From: Dethiosulfatibacter sp.
GTDB taxonomy: Bacteria; Bacillota_A; Clostridia; Tissierellales; Dethiosulfatibacteraceae
Length of the DNA: 6,443 nucleotides
Assembly: GCA_019084435.1 (NCBI GenBank)
Contig: JAHRFV010000038.1
Location: 1 to 6,443 of the forward strand
Reading direction: 5' to 3'
Part shown: positions 1-5,652 of the stretch, one piece after another
Layout: every line of letters starts with the position of its first letter
Position numbering within the stretch: position 1 is the stretch's first letter
Program-made: the position numbers and the translations under genes
Notes under the pieces: generated by a model
What the model was told of the DNA's origin: nothing
What the model saw: only the letters and a program-made list of their open reading frames with translations
The model's database searches: none

Positions 1-174
1 GAACAGATGGGAAATATATTATATGAGATAGACAGTGACAAATCAGTTGCTTCCTGGGCATTTCGCTATATTGCATCACTTTCCAATGTCAAGGTTGTCT
101 TGTCTGGTATGTCGAACATGCAGCAGGTAGAAGATAATCTGAGTACTTTGACATTGGAAACTCAAGCTATATAG
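1..174 (+). pseudogene. Aldo/keto reductase C-terminal fragment (inverted partial copy)
   Basis: Frame 1 is open from the first base to a TAG at 172-174. It begins [20 protein letters not shown], almost the same as the end of the minus-strand reductase, and then continues with [19 protein letters not shown] and VEDNLSTL. That continuation matches how members of this reductase family go on after this point (the LSGMSNMEQVEDN-like segment near the cofactor site). From about codon 49 the reading frame enters the inverted second arm and encodes nonsense (TLETQAI, stop). So this piece supplies the correct downstream sequence that the minus-strand gene lacks, but on the wrong strand. There is no start codon because the window begins inside the gene. 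Confidence 0.75.
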
Positions 175-239
175 CGAAATGCCCAGGAAGCAACTGATTT
201 ATCATTGTCTATCTTATTTAATATATTTCCCATCTGTTC
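1..239. repeat. Imperfect inverted repeat (fold-back) at the left window end
   Basis: Positions 1-95 pair with 145-239 in reverse complement without any gap (position i pairs with 240-i). I count 9 mismatches in 95 positions: 22, 25, 35, 39, 72, 75, 77, 79 and 93. The unpaired centre is about 96-144. Both arms encode the same stretch of an aldo/keto reductase, once on each strand. The arms lie within coding sequence, carry no transposase or target duplication, and the repeat reaches the very end of the window. That fits a chimeric read or fold-back assembly better than a natural transposon end, although the 9% divergence is more than simple self-copying would give. Confidence 0.9.
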
Positions 240-881
240 AGGAAGCTTTGCCAAAGCGCCACCTTTCACAGGTTCCATTATGATAATAGGTATCTCGAGT
301 TTATCAGCCAATTCATAGCCTTGCATCCCCTGCTGAATGTTTGTGTCTACATAATTGAGCTGTATCTGGCAAAAATCCCACTCTCGATACTTTACGATTT
401 CCTCGAAAACCGGATATTCATCATGAAATGAAAAACCAATGAATCGTACTCTTCCTTCTTCTCTCAGTTTTTCAACCTCTTCTATCATTTTGTGTTTTTT
501 TACTGCATCCCATCTTTCTCTATTCAATGCATGTAAAAGATAAAAATCGATGTAATCTGTCTTGAGATTTTTGCATTGTTCTTCAAAATATTTTCTTACA
601 TCAGAGGGTTCTTCAACCAGCCAAACAGGCAACTTAGTAGCTAAAAAATAAGTTGAACGATTGTATTTTGATAAAGCTCTTCCCACAAACTCTTCGCTGG
701 TCTTTTCATGATAAGGATAGGCTGTATCAATATAAGTCACGCCACTACTGATAGCCTTATCCAATAATGCCTGTGATTTTGCTTCATCAATGCTTTTATC
801 TTCGTTGGTCGGGAATCGCATGCAGCCAAACCCCAACAATGATGGCTTAATTCCCAGTTTTTTCATTTCCCTGTATTCCAT
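162..881 (-). CDS. Aldo/keto reductase, 3'-truncated
   Basis: NAD(P)H-dependent oxidoreductase of the aldo/keto reductase superfamily, a cytosolic TIM-barrel enzyme reducing carbonyls; the substrate cannot be told. Numbering from the ATG at 881, the N-terminus reads [20 protein letters not shown]. The catalytic tetrad is visible as D52 and Y57 (YIDTAYPYH), K83 (ATKLPVW) and H117 (YLLHAL). Cofactor-side motifs follow (GFSFHD near 150, QLNYVD near 175, IMEPVKGG near 202). An upstream in-frame GTG at 887 overlaps the GGAGGT ribosome site (886-891), so the ATG at 881 is preferred. The frame stops after residue 239 (FRYIA), whereas this group, often with a C-terminal 4Fe-4S segment, is about 370 residues. 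The stop lies in the inverted repeat at the window edge, so the truncation is probably a sequence artefact. The gene is divergent from the DMT transporter. Confidence 0.85.
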   Translation of the reverse strand: MEYREMKKLGIKPSLLGFGCMRFPTNEDKSIDEAKSQALLDKAISSGVTYIDTAYPYHEKTSEEFVGRALSKYNRSTYFLATKLPVWLVEEPSDVRKYFEEQCKNLKTDYIDFYLLHALNRERWDAVKKHKMIEEVEKLREEGRVRFIGFSFHDEYPVFEEIVKYREWDFCQIQLNYVDTNIQQGMQGYELADKLEIPIIIMEPVKGGALAKLPEQMGNILNKIDNDKSVASWAFRYIA

Positions 882-885
882 ATGC

Positions 886-891
886 ACCTCC
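886..891 (-). promoter_or_regulatory. Ribosome binding site deciding the reductase start
   Basis: GGAGGT on the minus strand, four bases before the ATG at 881. It overlaps the first base of the alternative GTG (887), which therefore cannot use it. This places the start at 881. Confidence 0.75.
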
Positions 892-926
892 GCATAAATT
901 AATTATTATTAGACTTTTAGCTCAAG

Positions 927-955
927 ATTATGTCCACATATCCAGTATATATTAA
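927..955 (-). promoter_or_regulatory. Candidate sigma-A promoter of the reductase gene
   Basis: TTAATA (950-955) and CATAAT (927-932) on the minus strand are separated by 17 bases. The -10 box matches 5 of 6 consensus positions and the -35 box 4 of 6. The leader to the ATG would be about 40 bases. The region is AT-rich, so chance matches are possible. Confidence 0.45.
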
Positions 956-1014
956 AACAGAACAAATAAACAATAGCCAAAGATGATTTTGATATTCCTG
1001 GACGTACCTTTTCA

Positions 1015-1023
1015 TGCTATAAT
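1015..1023 (+). promoter_or_regulatory. Extended -10 promoter of the DMT transporter
   Basis: TGCTATAAT is a perfect extended -10 element (TGnTATAAT). No good -35 box lies at the normal distance (TTCCTG at 995-1000 is poor; TTGATA at 989-994 is too far at 23 bases), as is common for extended -10 promoters. The start codon follows 34 bases downstream with GAGGT at 1048-1052. Confidence 0.65.
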
Positions 1024-1057
1024 GAATTTTGCTAATCTAAACTAAGCGAGGTAAAAA

Positions 1058-1960
1058 ATGGGATTCATTCAGAATTATGTCGGAGAGATTGCCGCCCTTA
1101 CCACTGCATTATGTTGGGCAATAACATCAACTGCTTTTGAAGACAGCGCTAAAAAAATCGGTTCAATGAATTTGAACTTAATTCGCTTATTATTTGGTAT
1201 GTTTTTTTTGTCTGTTTTTACATTTTTTACCCGTGGTCAATGGTTCCCAACTGATGCAACACCATCGGGTTGGTCCTGGCTTTTATTGTCCGGTCTCATG
1301 GGTGTGGTTATAGGAGATCTTCTTTTATTTGAAGCCTTTATACGTATTGGTTCAAGGTTATCCATGCTAATTTTTGCCAGTGTTCCTCCTCTCAGTGGAA
1401 TTATGGCTCTTGTCTTCCTCAATGAAAAAATGACCTTGATTCAGGTCATTGGTATGATTGTAACTATAGCGGGAATCGCTTCAGTAATCCTTGTAGCTGA
1501 TAAAGACAGCAAAAAACTAAATTTCTCACGCCCAGTGCTTGGAATTTTATTGGCTTTCGGGGGTGCATTTGGTCAATCAGCAGGATACATAATCGGTAAA
1601 TTCGGCATGGCTGACTATGACCCGTTCTCTGCAACACAGATTCGTTTAATTGCTGGTATCATTGGATTTTTAGTAATCTTCACTATACGAGGCCAGTGGC
1701 CTAGGTTTTTTCAATCAGTCAAGCGAAAAGACGCTTTGGTATCATTAACCATTGGTTCATTTTTCGGTCCATTTCTTGGTATCTCGTTGTCGCTTATAGC
1801 TGTACAAAAAATCAATCCTGGCGTGGCTTCCACCATGTCATCTATAACCCCGATACTTTTAATCCCCTATGCTTTTTTTATAAAAAAAGAGCAAGTAACT
1901 GCAAAGGAGATAATTGGAACTGTCATAGCATTGATAGGTGTTGGAATTATGTTCATGTAA
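1058..1960 (+). CDS. EamA/DMT-family membrane transporter
   Basis: Integral membrane protein of the drug/metabolite transporter superfamily (EamA type), probably exporting or importing a small metabolite; the substrate cannot be inferred. The 300 residues fit the family length. About ten hydrophobic segments fall in two similar halves, each one EamA domain: roughly residues 8-147 (starting GEIAALTTALCWAITSTAFE) and 158-300 (starting VLGILLAFGGAFGQSAGYII). Each half ends in the typical VIGMIVTIAGIASVIL- or IIGTVIALIGVGIM-like helix. The ATG at 1058 has GAGGT five bases upstream and an extended -10 promoter. The gene appears monocistronic, since its stop lies only nine bases from the stop of the convergent SEC-C gene. 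No clear intrinsic terminator fits in that gap, so convergent transcripts may overlap. Confidence 0.9.
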   Translation: MGFIQNYVGEIAALTTALCWAITSTAFEDSAKKIGSMNLNLIRLLFGMFFLSVFTFFTRGQWFPTDATPSGWSWLLLSGLMGVVIGDLLLFEAFIRIGSRLSMLIFASVPPLSGIMALVFLNEKMTLIQVIGMIVTIAGIASVILVADKDSKKLNFSRPVLGILLAFGGAFGQSAGYIIGKFGMADYDPFSATQIRLIAGIIGFLVIFTIRGQWPRFFQSVKRKDALVSLTIGSFFGPFLGISLSLIAVQKINPGVASTMSSITPILLIPYAFFIKKEQVTAKEIIGTVIALIGVGIMFM

Positions 1961-1969
1961 ATGACCCAG

Positions 1970-2470
1970 TTATTGATCCAAGCAGCATTTCTTATATTTT
2001 TTCCCACTACCACATGGGCAGGGATCATTGCGGCCTATCTTAGCCTCTTTAACAACCGTTCTGGTCTTGTCATATTCCTTTTTTATACCTTTTCGTTTCT
2101 CTGATGTTAACACATCGTTCCATTGAGGTAATCCAAATAGCCAATCAGCTTTAGCAGCCAGCATGTTGTAGTATAGCTTTTCAAAATCAACAGCAAGCTC
2201 AACATTGCTTTCTTCTGTCAGTGTTTCCAAATCCAATTCCTGAATAAGACTAGTATTGATGCCATCCATAAATCCTGCGAATACGATAGGTGTCATATTG
2301 AATTCAACTGCCAGTGATGATAACGTTCCTTTAATAACGACTGATGGATCAGAAATAATTTTTTCATATATGGCTTGTTCTTTTGGCATGTACTCGCCCC
2401 AGAATTTTTCTGTTTCCTCCTGGGTTCGCTCTTTACCTGATAGATCTTGCCATTGCTCATATAAAGACAT
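1970..2470 (-). CDS. SEC-C metal-binding motif protein
   Basis: A 166-residue soluble protein of unknown function ending in a SEC-C zinc-binding motif: [19 protein letters not shown], with ligands C151, C153, C162 and C163. The same motif closes the SecA protein, where it contacts SecB and ribosomes, but here it is attached to an unrelated, mostly helical acidic N-terminal part ([20 protein letters not shown], then residues 30-145). Similar-sized proteins of this type are common in clostridia; their role is not established. The ATG at 2470 is preceded by GAGGAAG at a good distance. It lies 51 bases downstream of the antiporter on the same strand, with an AT-rich spacer and no hairpin terminator, so cotranscription is possible. 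No convincing promoter of its own was seen. Confidence 0.85.
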   Translation of the reverse strand: MSLYEQWQDLSGKERTQEETEKFWGEYMPKEQAIYEKIISDPSVVIKGTLSSLAVEFNMTPIVFAGFMDGINTSLIQELDLETLTEESNVELAVDFEKLYYNMLAAKADWLFGLPQWNDVLTSEKRKGIKKEYDKTRTVVKEAKIGRNDPCPCGSGKKYKKCCLDQ

Positions 2471-2521
2471 ATAGACTTCCTCTCTTATTTTTTCTTATTT
2501 TTTTATTTTTTAATATAATAT

Positions 2522-3682
2522 TCATGCAACTTCGGTATCACATAATGCCTTACGAACCAATATCGGTCCTATTAACTCAAATACAACAACAGCCGCTAAA
2601 ACCACAGGCATGATTGTGTCCGGTTCAAATATTGTTTTCTGCTCAGCAATAATCGCTAATCCAATTGCTACACCAGCCTGAGGAGTTAGTGCTCTTCCTA
2701 AGTTCCGCTTCCAACTCACCGGAAATTCGGTGAAAGATGTCCCTATACGACTGCCAACCAACTTCGCTAAGAATCGTGCTGCAATATAAACCAAACCTAT
2801 TTGTCCAACAACCGGCAAGACAGACAGATCGAGCTTGGCTCCAGCCAAGGTTAAAAAGACAAGTAAAATAGGATCTTCGACATTCATCAGTGACCTGCTG
2901 ATTCGTTGAGGTTTTGTCGAAAAATTGCTATAGACGACACCTGCTGTTATAGAAGCTAATAACGCGGGAGTTGCCATATGATTTGATAACCCTACAGTGA
3001 TAAGAATCGCTCCCAATACAGATACCAATATTCGTTTGTCGCTTGTTGCCTTAGAAGCAGTTATAATCAAGAATATTCCAGCGATTATACCCTTCAACAA
3101 AGCTAAACTTAGGTCTCTCGATGCCATTAGAATAGCTGATGTGTTAGCAGTATCAACAGCAGCCAGACTAACCTGCATGAAGCTGATAGATATGGCAAAA
3201 ACAGTTATCGCAAACAAATTATCTAAAGCGACTACAGATAAAAGCAATTTTGAAAAATCACCTTTTGTAGGCGTTTCTCTTATACAAGCAATAATAGCCC
3301 CTGGAGCAGTAGCTATACTGATAACACCCAAAATAAATGCATATCTGAATGGTACTCCAAAAATATATAGTGCTCCAAAAACAAACAACAAGGCAAGCAA
3401 AGCCTCAACTAAAAAAACTTTTGCAGCATCCTTGGCTAATATTCGCATTGTTTTCCAATGTAACTCCGCTCCAATTGACAATGCTATAACACCCAAAGCA
3501 AGTTCATTTATCGGTGCAAGTGCATAAATGACATCGGATCCGACCCAACCTAAAATGGAGGGTCCTACTATAACGCCAGCTAGCAGATTGCCTGTTACTG
3601 ATGGAAGTTTAATTAGACGTGCTAACTTACCACCTGCAGCACCAGCAAGAAAGATAATACCAATGGCTAAAGATATATTCAT
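2522..3682 (-). CDS. CPA2-type cation:proton antiporter
   Basis: Membrane antiporter of the monovalent cation:proton antiporter-2 class (Na+/H+ or K+/H+ exchange), 386 residues, about 12 hydrophobic segments, no cytosolic TrkA-N/RCK tail. Visible family features are a GNLLAGVIVGPSILGW segment (31-46), an unwound-helix motif ATAPGAIIACIRE (124-136), VVALDNLFAI around D154-N155 at the place of the ion-binding acidic pair, EDPILLVFLTLAGAKLDL near 275, and GRALTPQAGVAIGLA near 335. An Asn after the Asp, rather than the Asp-Asp of electrogenic antiporters, hints at electroneutral exchange, but that is inference. Its ATG overlaps the TGA of the upstream PII-like gene (ATGA, 3679-3682), so translation is probably coupled. 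The PII-like partner suggests ligand-dependent control of ion flux. Confidence 0.88.
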   Translation of the reverse strand: MNISLAIGIIFLAGAAGGKLARLIKLPSVTGNLLAGVIVGPSILGWVGSDVIYALAPINELALGVIALSIGAELHWKTMRILAKDAAKVFLVEALLALLFVFGALYIFGVPFRYAFILGVISIATAPGAIIACIRETPTKGDFSKLLLSVVALDNLFAITVFAISISFMQVSLAAVDTANTSAILMASRDLSLALLKGIIAGIFLIITASKATSDKRILVSVLGAILITVGLSNHMATPALLASITAGVVYSNFSTKPQRISRSLMNVEDPILLVFLTLAGAKLDLSVLPVVGQIGLVYIAARFLAKLVGSRIGTSFTEFPVSWKRNLGRALTPQAGVAIGLAIIAEQKTIFEPDTIMPVVLAAVVVFELIGPILVRKALCDTEVA

Positions 3683-4032
3683 CTTTTTGTCTCATCCCCC
3701 TTTGTTTTTGACAGACCCTTGCAGAAATCTATAGGCAATGTCATTACGATTCCAGTATCAGGGCTATCCAAATCCCCTACAACATGCTCTATTGCGTCAA
3801 TGGCGCTTTTTAGGTTTTCTTTTGAGTGAATTATTGCAAAGATAGTTTTATTTTGTGTTGGATTATCTCCAAACTCAGCAAACCGTGCAAAAAAAGGAAC
3901 ATAGCTAGCCATTATATGAGCCATTCCCATGCTATCCATCACTGTAGCTCCTTTGACATCTGCTTTGTAAAATTCATCTAAAATATCTGTCACGTGCTCT
4001 GGATTGTTGATTATCGCAATTAATAAATGCAT
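3679..4032 (-). CDS. PII-like regulatory protein of the antiporter operon
   Basis: A 117-residue soluble protein resembling the nitrogen-regulatory PII fold. It starts MHLLIAIINNPEHVTDILDE, carries GATVMDSMGM (28-37) where PII proteins have the strand before the T-loop, then a loop of about 20 residues (MASYVPFFARFAEFGDNPTQ), FAIIHSKENLKSAIDAI (65-81) and DTGIVMTLPI (92-101) in place of the PII GDGKIFV-type strand. The classical PII uridylylation tyrosine context is not visible, so it is better called PII-like. A longer frame to 4077 exists, but that ATG sits on the promoter -10 box; the ATG at 4032 has AAGGAG nine bases upstream. It is the first gene of the unit and overlaps the antiporter by four bases. 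Inferred role: trimeric sensor controlling the antiporter. Confidence 0.8.
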   Translation of the reverse strand: MHLLIAIINNPEHVTDILDEFYKADVKGATVMDSMGMAHIMASYVPFFARFAEFGDNPTQNKTIFAIIHSKENLKSAIDAIEHVVGDLDSPDTGIVMTLPIDFCKGLSKTKGDETKR

Positions 4033-4041
4033 AGTCTCAAA

Positions 4042-4047
4042 CTCCTT
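4042..4047 (-). promoter_or_regulatory. Ribosome binding site deciding the PII-like start
   Basis: AAGGAG on the minus strand, nine bases before the ATG at 4032. It supports the shorter protein rather than the 15-residue longer frame starting at 4077. Confidence 0.8.
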
Positions 4048-4075
4048 CAATAATTTTTCCAAAATTCTTCTTGTC

Positions 4076-4104
4076 ATATTATCATCATTTTATTGGGATT
4101 TCAA
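4076..4104 (-). promoter_or_regulatory. Sigma-A promoter of the PII-like/antiporter operon
   Basis: TTGAAA (4099-4104) and TAATAT (4076-4081) on the minus strand with exactly 17 bases between them. Transcription would begin near 4069, giving a leader of about 37 bases before the ATG at 4032. It lies just downstream of the terminator of the preceding unit, as expected for an independent promoter. Confidence 0.7.
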
Positions 4105-4133
4105 CAGATATGGGTAAATTAATTAAACAAAAC

Positions 4134-4177
4134 AAAAAAAAGTACCTGCTTTACTCATTATTCGTCGCAGATACTTC
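4134..4177 (-). terminator. Rho-independent terminator after the 59-residue gene
   Basis: On the minus strand AGTATCTGC (4167-4175) pairs with GCAGGTACT (4141-4149), nine pairs including one G-T wobble, extendable by A-T pairs. The loop is 17 bases and an uninterrupted T run follows (complement of the A run 4134-4142). It lies four bases after the stop of the small gene (4181) and before the promoter of the PII-like operon. Confidence 0.8.
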
Positions 4178-4180
4178 TCA

Positions 4181-4360
4181 TTATTTAATGTTTGAACCGT
4201 AGCTATAGAATTCCTTTACTCTCTCCAAATCCCTTTCTACAGTTTTCATGTTGTCAAATCGGTTCGCATGCCGACTATCTCTTTTGTGATCAGCAATCAA
4301 TCCAATGTTCTTGACTTTTACTTTGAATTTTATATTCAACAACGTTATCACCATCGTCAT
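4181..4360 (-). CDS. Small protein of 59 residues, unknown function
   Basis: Not recognised. The frame runs from ATG at 4360 to TAA at 4181 and starts MTMVITLLNIKFKVKVKNIG; the rest is strongly charged and ends VERDLERVKEFYSYGSNIK. There is no signal peptide or long membrane helix; the C-terminal half (about 36-52) could be an amphipathic helix. Support for it being a gene: a strong GGAGGG ribosome site eight bases upstream (4369-4374), a proper intrinsic terminator directly after the stop, and a position 57 bases downstream of the lipoprotein gene on the same strand with no terminator between. A second ATG two codons in is an alternative start. It would be missed by annotation with a 60-residue cut-off. 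It could also be the remnant of a longer gene. Confidence 0.6.
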   Translation of the reverse strand: MTMVITLLNIKFKVKVKNIGLIADHKRDSRHANRFDNMKTVERDLERVKEFYSYGSNIK

Positions 4361-4401
4361 TTCTTTATCCCTCCATCATTTTGTTTAAGTTCATGATTCA
4401 T
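4357..4401 (-). CDS. Possible 14-residue leader ORF coupled to the small gene
   Basis: An ATG at 4401 opens a frame encoding MNHELKQNDGGIKK whose TGA overlaps the ATG of the 59-residue gene by ATGA. The GGAGGG site of that gene lies inside it. Its own ribosome site is weak (AAAGG about 13 bases upstream, overlapping the lipoprotein stop). It could be a translated coupling peptide or simply chance. Confidence 0.2.
   Translation of the reverse strand: MNHELKQNDGGIKK
4369..4374 (-). promoter_or_regulatory. Ribosome binding site of the 59-residue gene
   Basis: GGAGGG on the minus strand, eight bases before the ATG at 4360. This near-ideal site is a main reason to regard the small frame as a real gene. 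Confidence 0.65.
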
Positions 4402-4417
4402 CCGTTTGTCTCGACCT

Positions 4418-4861
4418 TTAATAATTTAGATTAATAGCCACGCTTCCCTGTGCATCTTTACCGACAATTTTAATTTTATAAGTGCCTTTAGTCAGATTTA
4501 AGGATAGTTTGCCTTTGTCATTGCCTTCTGCCAGGGTCACTATTTCATCTTCAGGTGTTACAATAACAGTTTTAAACTGCCCTGAAGTCGCAACTGATTC
4601 AAAATCTATAAGAACTGTTTCATTTTCTGATACATCCAAATCATATAAGGTATATACGCCATAAAACAGTTTAAATGACATATCACAACTCTCTGGCGAA
4701 CGCTTGGACTGTCTGAATGTAAATCTATAACTGTCGCTGTCTCTCAATACATAGCGATCGTTTTCAATAGCATTTCTTTGAGCTGCTGTCAAAGTGTTGC
4801 ATCCTGTCATTGTACCAATCATTATTACTGCCATAATTATCAAAATACACAATCTTTTCAT
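4418..4861 (-). CDS. Small lipoprotein, unknown function
   Basis: A 147-residue exported lipoprotein. It has a basic N-terminus (MKR), a hydrophobic stretch (residues 4-18) and a lipobox ending TMTGC, so Cys21 would be lipidated after signal peptidase II cleavage and anchor the protein to the outer face of the membrane. The mature part of about 127 residues is rich in beta-type alternation. Its second half (LIDFESVATSGQFKTVIVTP, then GKLSLNLTKGTYKIKIVGKD and GSVAINLNY) looks like a small beta-sandwich, similar in pattern to extracellular carbohydrate- or peptidase-associated domains; this is pattern resemblance only. The ATG at 4861 has GAGGAG upstream and a good promoter (4899-4927). It probably shares a transcript with the downstream 59-residue gene. 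Confidence 0.8.
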   Translation of the reverse strand: MKRLCILIIMAVIMIGTMTGCNTLTAAQRNAIENDRYVLRDSDSYRFTFRQSKRSPESCDMSFKLFYGVYTLYDLDVSENETVLIDFESVATSGQFKTVIVTPEDEIVTLAEGNDKGKLSLNLTKGTYKIKIVGKDAQGSVAINLNY

Positions 4862-4898
4862 CCTATAAAACTCCTCTTCAATACGGCAACCTTATAGT

Positions 4899-4927
4899 AT
4901 TCTAATTAGTCGAAAATCACCTGTTAA
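4899..4927 (-). promoter_or_regulatory. Sigma-A promoter of the lipoprotein gene
   Basis: TTAACA (4922-4927) and TAGAAT (4899-4904) on the minus strand, each matching 5 of 6 consensus positions, with exactly 17 bases between. The start codon is about 38 bases downstream of the -10 box. Confidence 0.65.
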
Positions 4928-5004
4928 AAGTTCCATAAACATTATAATTTTAAGATAATTCTAATACTTGCTCTTCGTTATCAATTATATAGAATAGAAA
5001 AATT

Positions 5005-5052
5005 AAAAAAATCATCCAAAGGATGAATTATTCTCCGTCTCTAGGATGATTT
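5005..5052 (-). other. Hairpin with alternative pairings, terminator-like on the minus strand
   Basis: AAATCATCC (5009-5017) can pair with GGATGATTT (5044-5052) over nine bases, or its TCATCC part with the nearer GGATGA (5021-5026) across a three-base loop. On the minus strand the short hairpin is followed by seven T and then AATTTTT (complement of 5001-5011), which looks like an intrinsic terminator. No minus-strand gene lies upstream, so it may block antisense transcription between the divergent lipoprotein and thioredoxin-like genes, or end a small RNA not otherwise visible. It is upstream of the 5084 promoter and so not part of the thioredoxin-like transcript from that promoter. The rest of the gap 4928-5080 shows nothing else. 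Confidence 0.5.
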
Positions 5053-5080
5053 GTCTTATCTGTTATATGAATATTTTTTG

Positions 5081-5089
5081 TGATATAAT
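5081..5089 (+). promoter_or_regulatory. Extended -10 promoter of the thioredoxin-like gene
   Basis: TGATATAAT is a perfect extended -10 element (TGnTATAAT). No consensus -35 is found at 16-18 bases. The start codon is 43 bases downstream, with AAGGAAG at 5113-5119. Confidence 0.65.
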
Positions 5090-5131
5090 GAGTTTCCAGA
5101 ATATTCACACAAAAGGAAGTGAAATAAGAAT

Positions 5132-5452
5132 ATGTTAAAAATTGATGATTCGAATGATTTGGAGAGCTTGATTCAAATGAATGAAATTGTTGTACTTATG
5201 AGTGATATGGGTTGTGGAGTTTGTTTGGCTATCTATCCTGAGCTTGAAGCTATGAGTCAAAGATTCCCTGATGTGATATTTTCATTCGCGGATATGGCCA
5301 TCAATAAAAAGCTGGTTGGTCAACATATGATTTTTGTATATCCAACTATAATAATCTTCGTTCAAGGAAAAGAGACAGTAAGGTTTGAACGCGTGTTCTC
5401 AATGATAGATGTTGAGTCAACAGTCAATCGCTATACAGAACTACTTCACTAA
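5132..5452 (+). CDS. Thioredoxin-like protein with CGVC active site
   Basis: A 106-residue cytosolic thioredoxin-fold protein. The redox centre is C28-G-V-C31 in SDMGCGVCLAIYPELE, followed by the long helix and by the cis-proline of the fold at P71 (FVYPTIIIF). The length equals a single thioredoxin domain with no signal peptide or membrane anchor. CGVC instead of the classical CGPC suggests a different redox potential or a more specialised partner; this is inference. It likely acts in thiol-disulfide exchange. The ATG at 5132 is preceded by AAGGAAG at a somewhat long distance (about 12 bases) and by an extended -10 promoter at 5081-5089. It stands alone: no thioredoxin reductase gene is adjacent, and the next gene has its own promoter. 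Confidence 0.85.
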   Translation: MLKIDDSNDLESLIQMNEIVVLMSDMGCGVCLAIYPELEAMSQRFPDVIFSFADMAINKKLVGQHMIFVYPTIIIFVQGKETVRFERVFSMIDVESTVNRYTELLH

Positions 5453-5475
5453 TACTTTAATCAACAGGGTTCTTG

Positions 5476-5508
5476 GGTTCAGGTGGCGTTTCAAACGCCA
5501 TCTGAACC
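5476..5508. repeat. Near-perfect hairpin 1 of the gene-free structured element
   Basis: GGTTCAGGTGGCG pairs with CGCCATCTGAACC (13 pairs, one G-T), and the complementary bases continue through TTT/AAA in the loop. It is more GC-rich than its surroundings and starts 24 bases after the thioredoxin-like stop. There is no T run on either strand, so it is not a typical intrinsic terminator. Together with the second hairpin it forms an element of about 110 bases between two genes. Confidence 0.8.
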
Positions 5509-5527
5509 TTAGAAACCGTTATCCAGG

Positions 5528-5583
5528 GACTCCACAGTGCTTATCTCCCACTTATAGAAGTGGGAGTCTTAGCACTGTTAGTC
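5528..5583. repeat. Long compound hairpin 2 of the gene-free structured element
   Basis: Three nested perfect helices: GACT/AGTC (5528-5531 with 5580-5583), ACAGTGCT/AGCACTGT (5534-5541 with 5571-5578) and CTCCCACTT/AAGTGGGAG (5545-5553 with 5558-5566), closed by an ATAG loop and separated by small internal loops. Twenty-one base pairs in 56 bases is far beyond chance. No T run follows. The CTCCCACTT/AAGTGGGAG hairpin resembles the terminal hairpins of IS200/IS605-type elements and their non-autonomous derivatives, which points to a remnant or miniature mobile element; a structured RNA is the alternative. No transposase or TnpB frame is present. Confidence 0.8.
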
Positions 5584-5598
5584 ATCGGACAAATATTA

Positions 5599-5628
5599 TT
5601 ATGATAATCCAAGTTTTTAGAGTATAAT
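5599..5628 (+). promoter_or_regulatory. Candidate promoter of the PhzF-family gene
   Basis: A perfect TATAAT lies at 5623-5628, with a weak TTATGA (5599-5604) at 18 bases spacing. The ATG follows 24 bases later, with AAAGGTAGG at 5636-5644. The promoter lies downstream of both hairpins, so they are not in the PhzF leader. Confidence 0.55.
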
Positions 5629-5652
5629 ATTTTAGAAAGGTAGGTTGTTATA

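Noticed and set aside
2481..2521. Terminator between the antiporter and SEC-C genes
   Set aside because: The spacer is A/T runs only, without a stem before the run on the minus strand, so no intrinsic terminator can be supported.
2383..2613. Plus-strand open frames over the SEC-C and antiporter junction
   Set aside because: They are shadows opposite two well-supported minus-strand genes, and the hydrophobic stretch comes from the T-rich spacer at 2481-2520.
2997..3527. Long plus-strand open frame of 176 codons
   Set aside because: It is the antisense shadow of the antiporter, with low-complexity composition and no ribosome site. The minus-strand frame has clear family motifs.
4033..4077. 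Longer start of the PII-like protein at 4077
   Set aside because: That ATG overlaps the -10 box of the promoter and has no ribosome site; the ATG at 4032 has AAGGAG at nine bases and begins exactly where the PII-like fold begins.
5476..5583. CRISPR array or intrinsic terminator
   Set aside because: There are only two different hairpins with no repeated unit or spacers, and neither hairpin is followed by a T run on either strand.
5409..5627. Plus-strand open frame of 72 codons across the hairpins
   Set aside because: It overlaps the thioredoxin-like end and reads through the stem-loops; the translation has no plausible protein character and no ribosome site.
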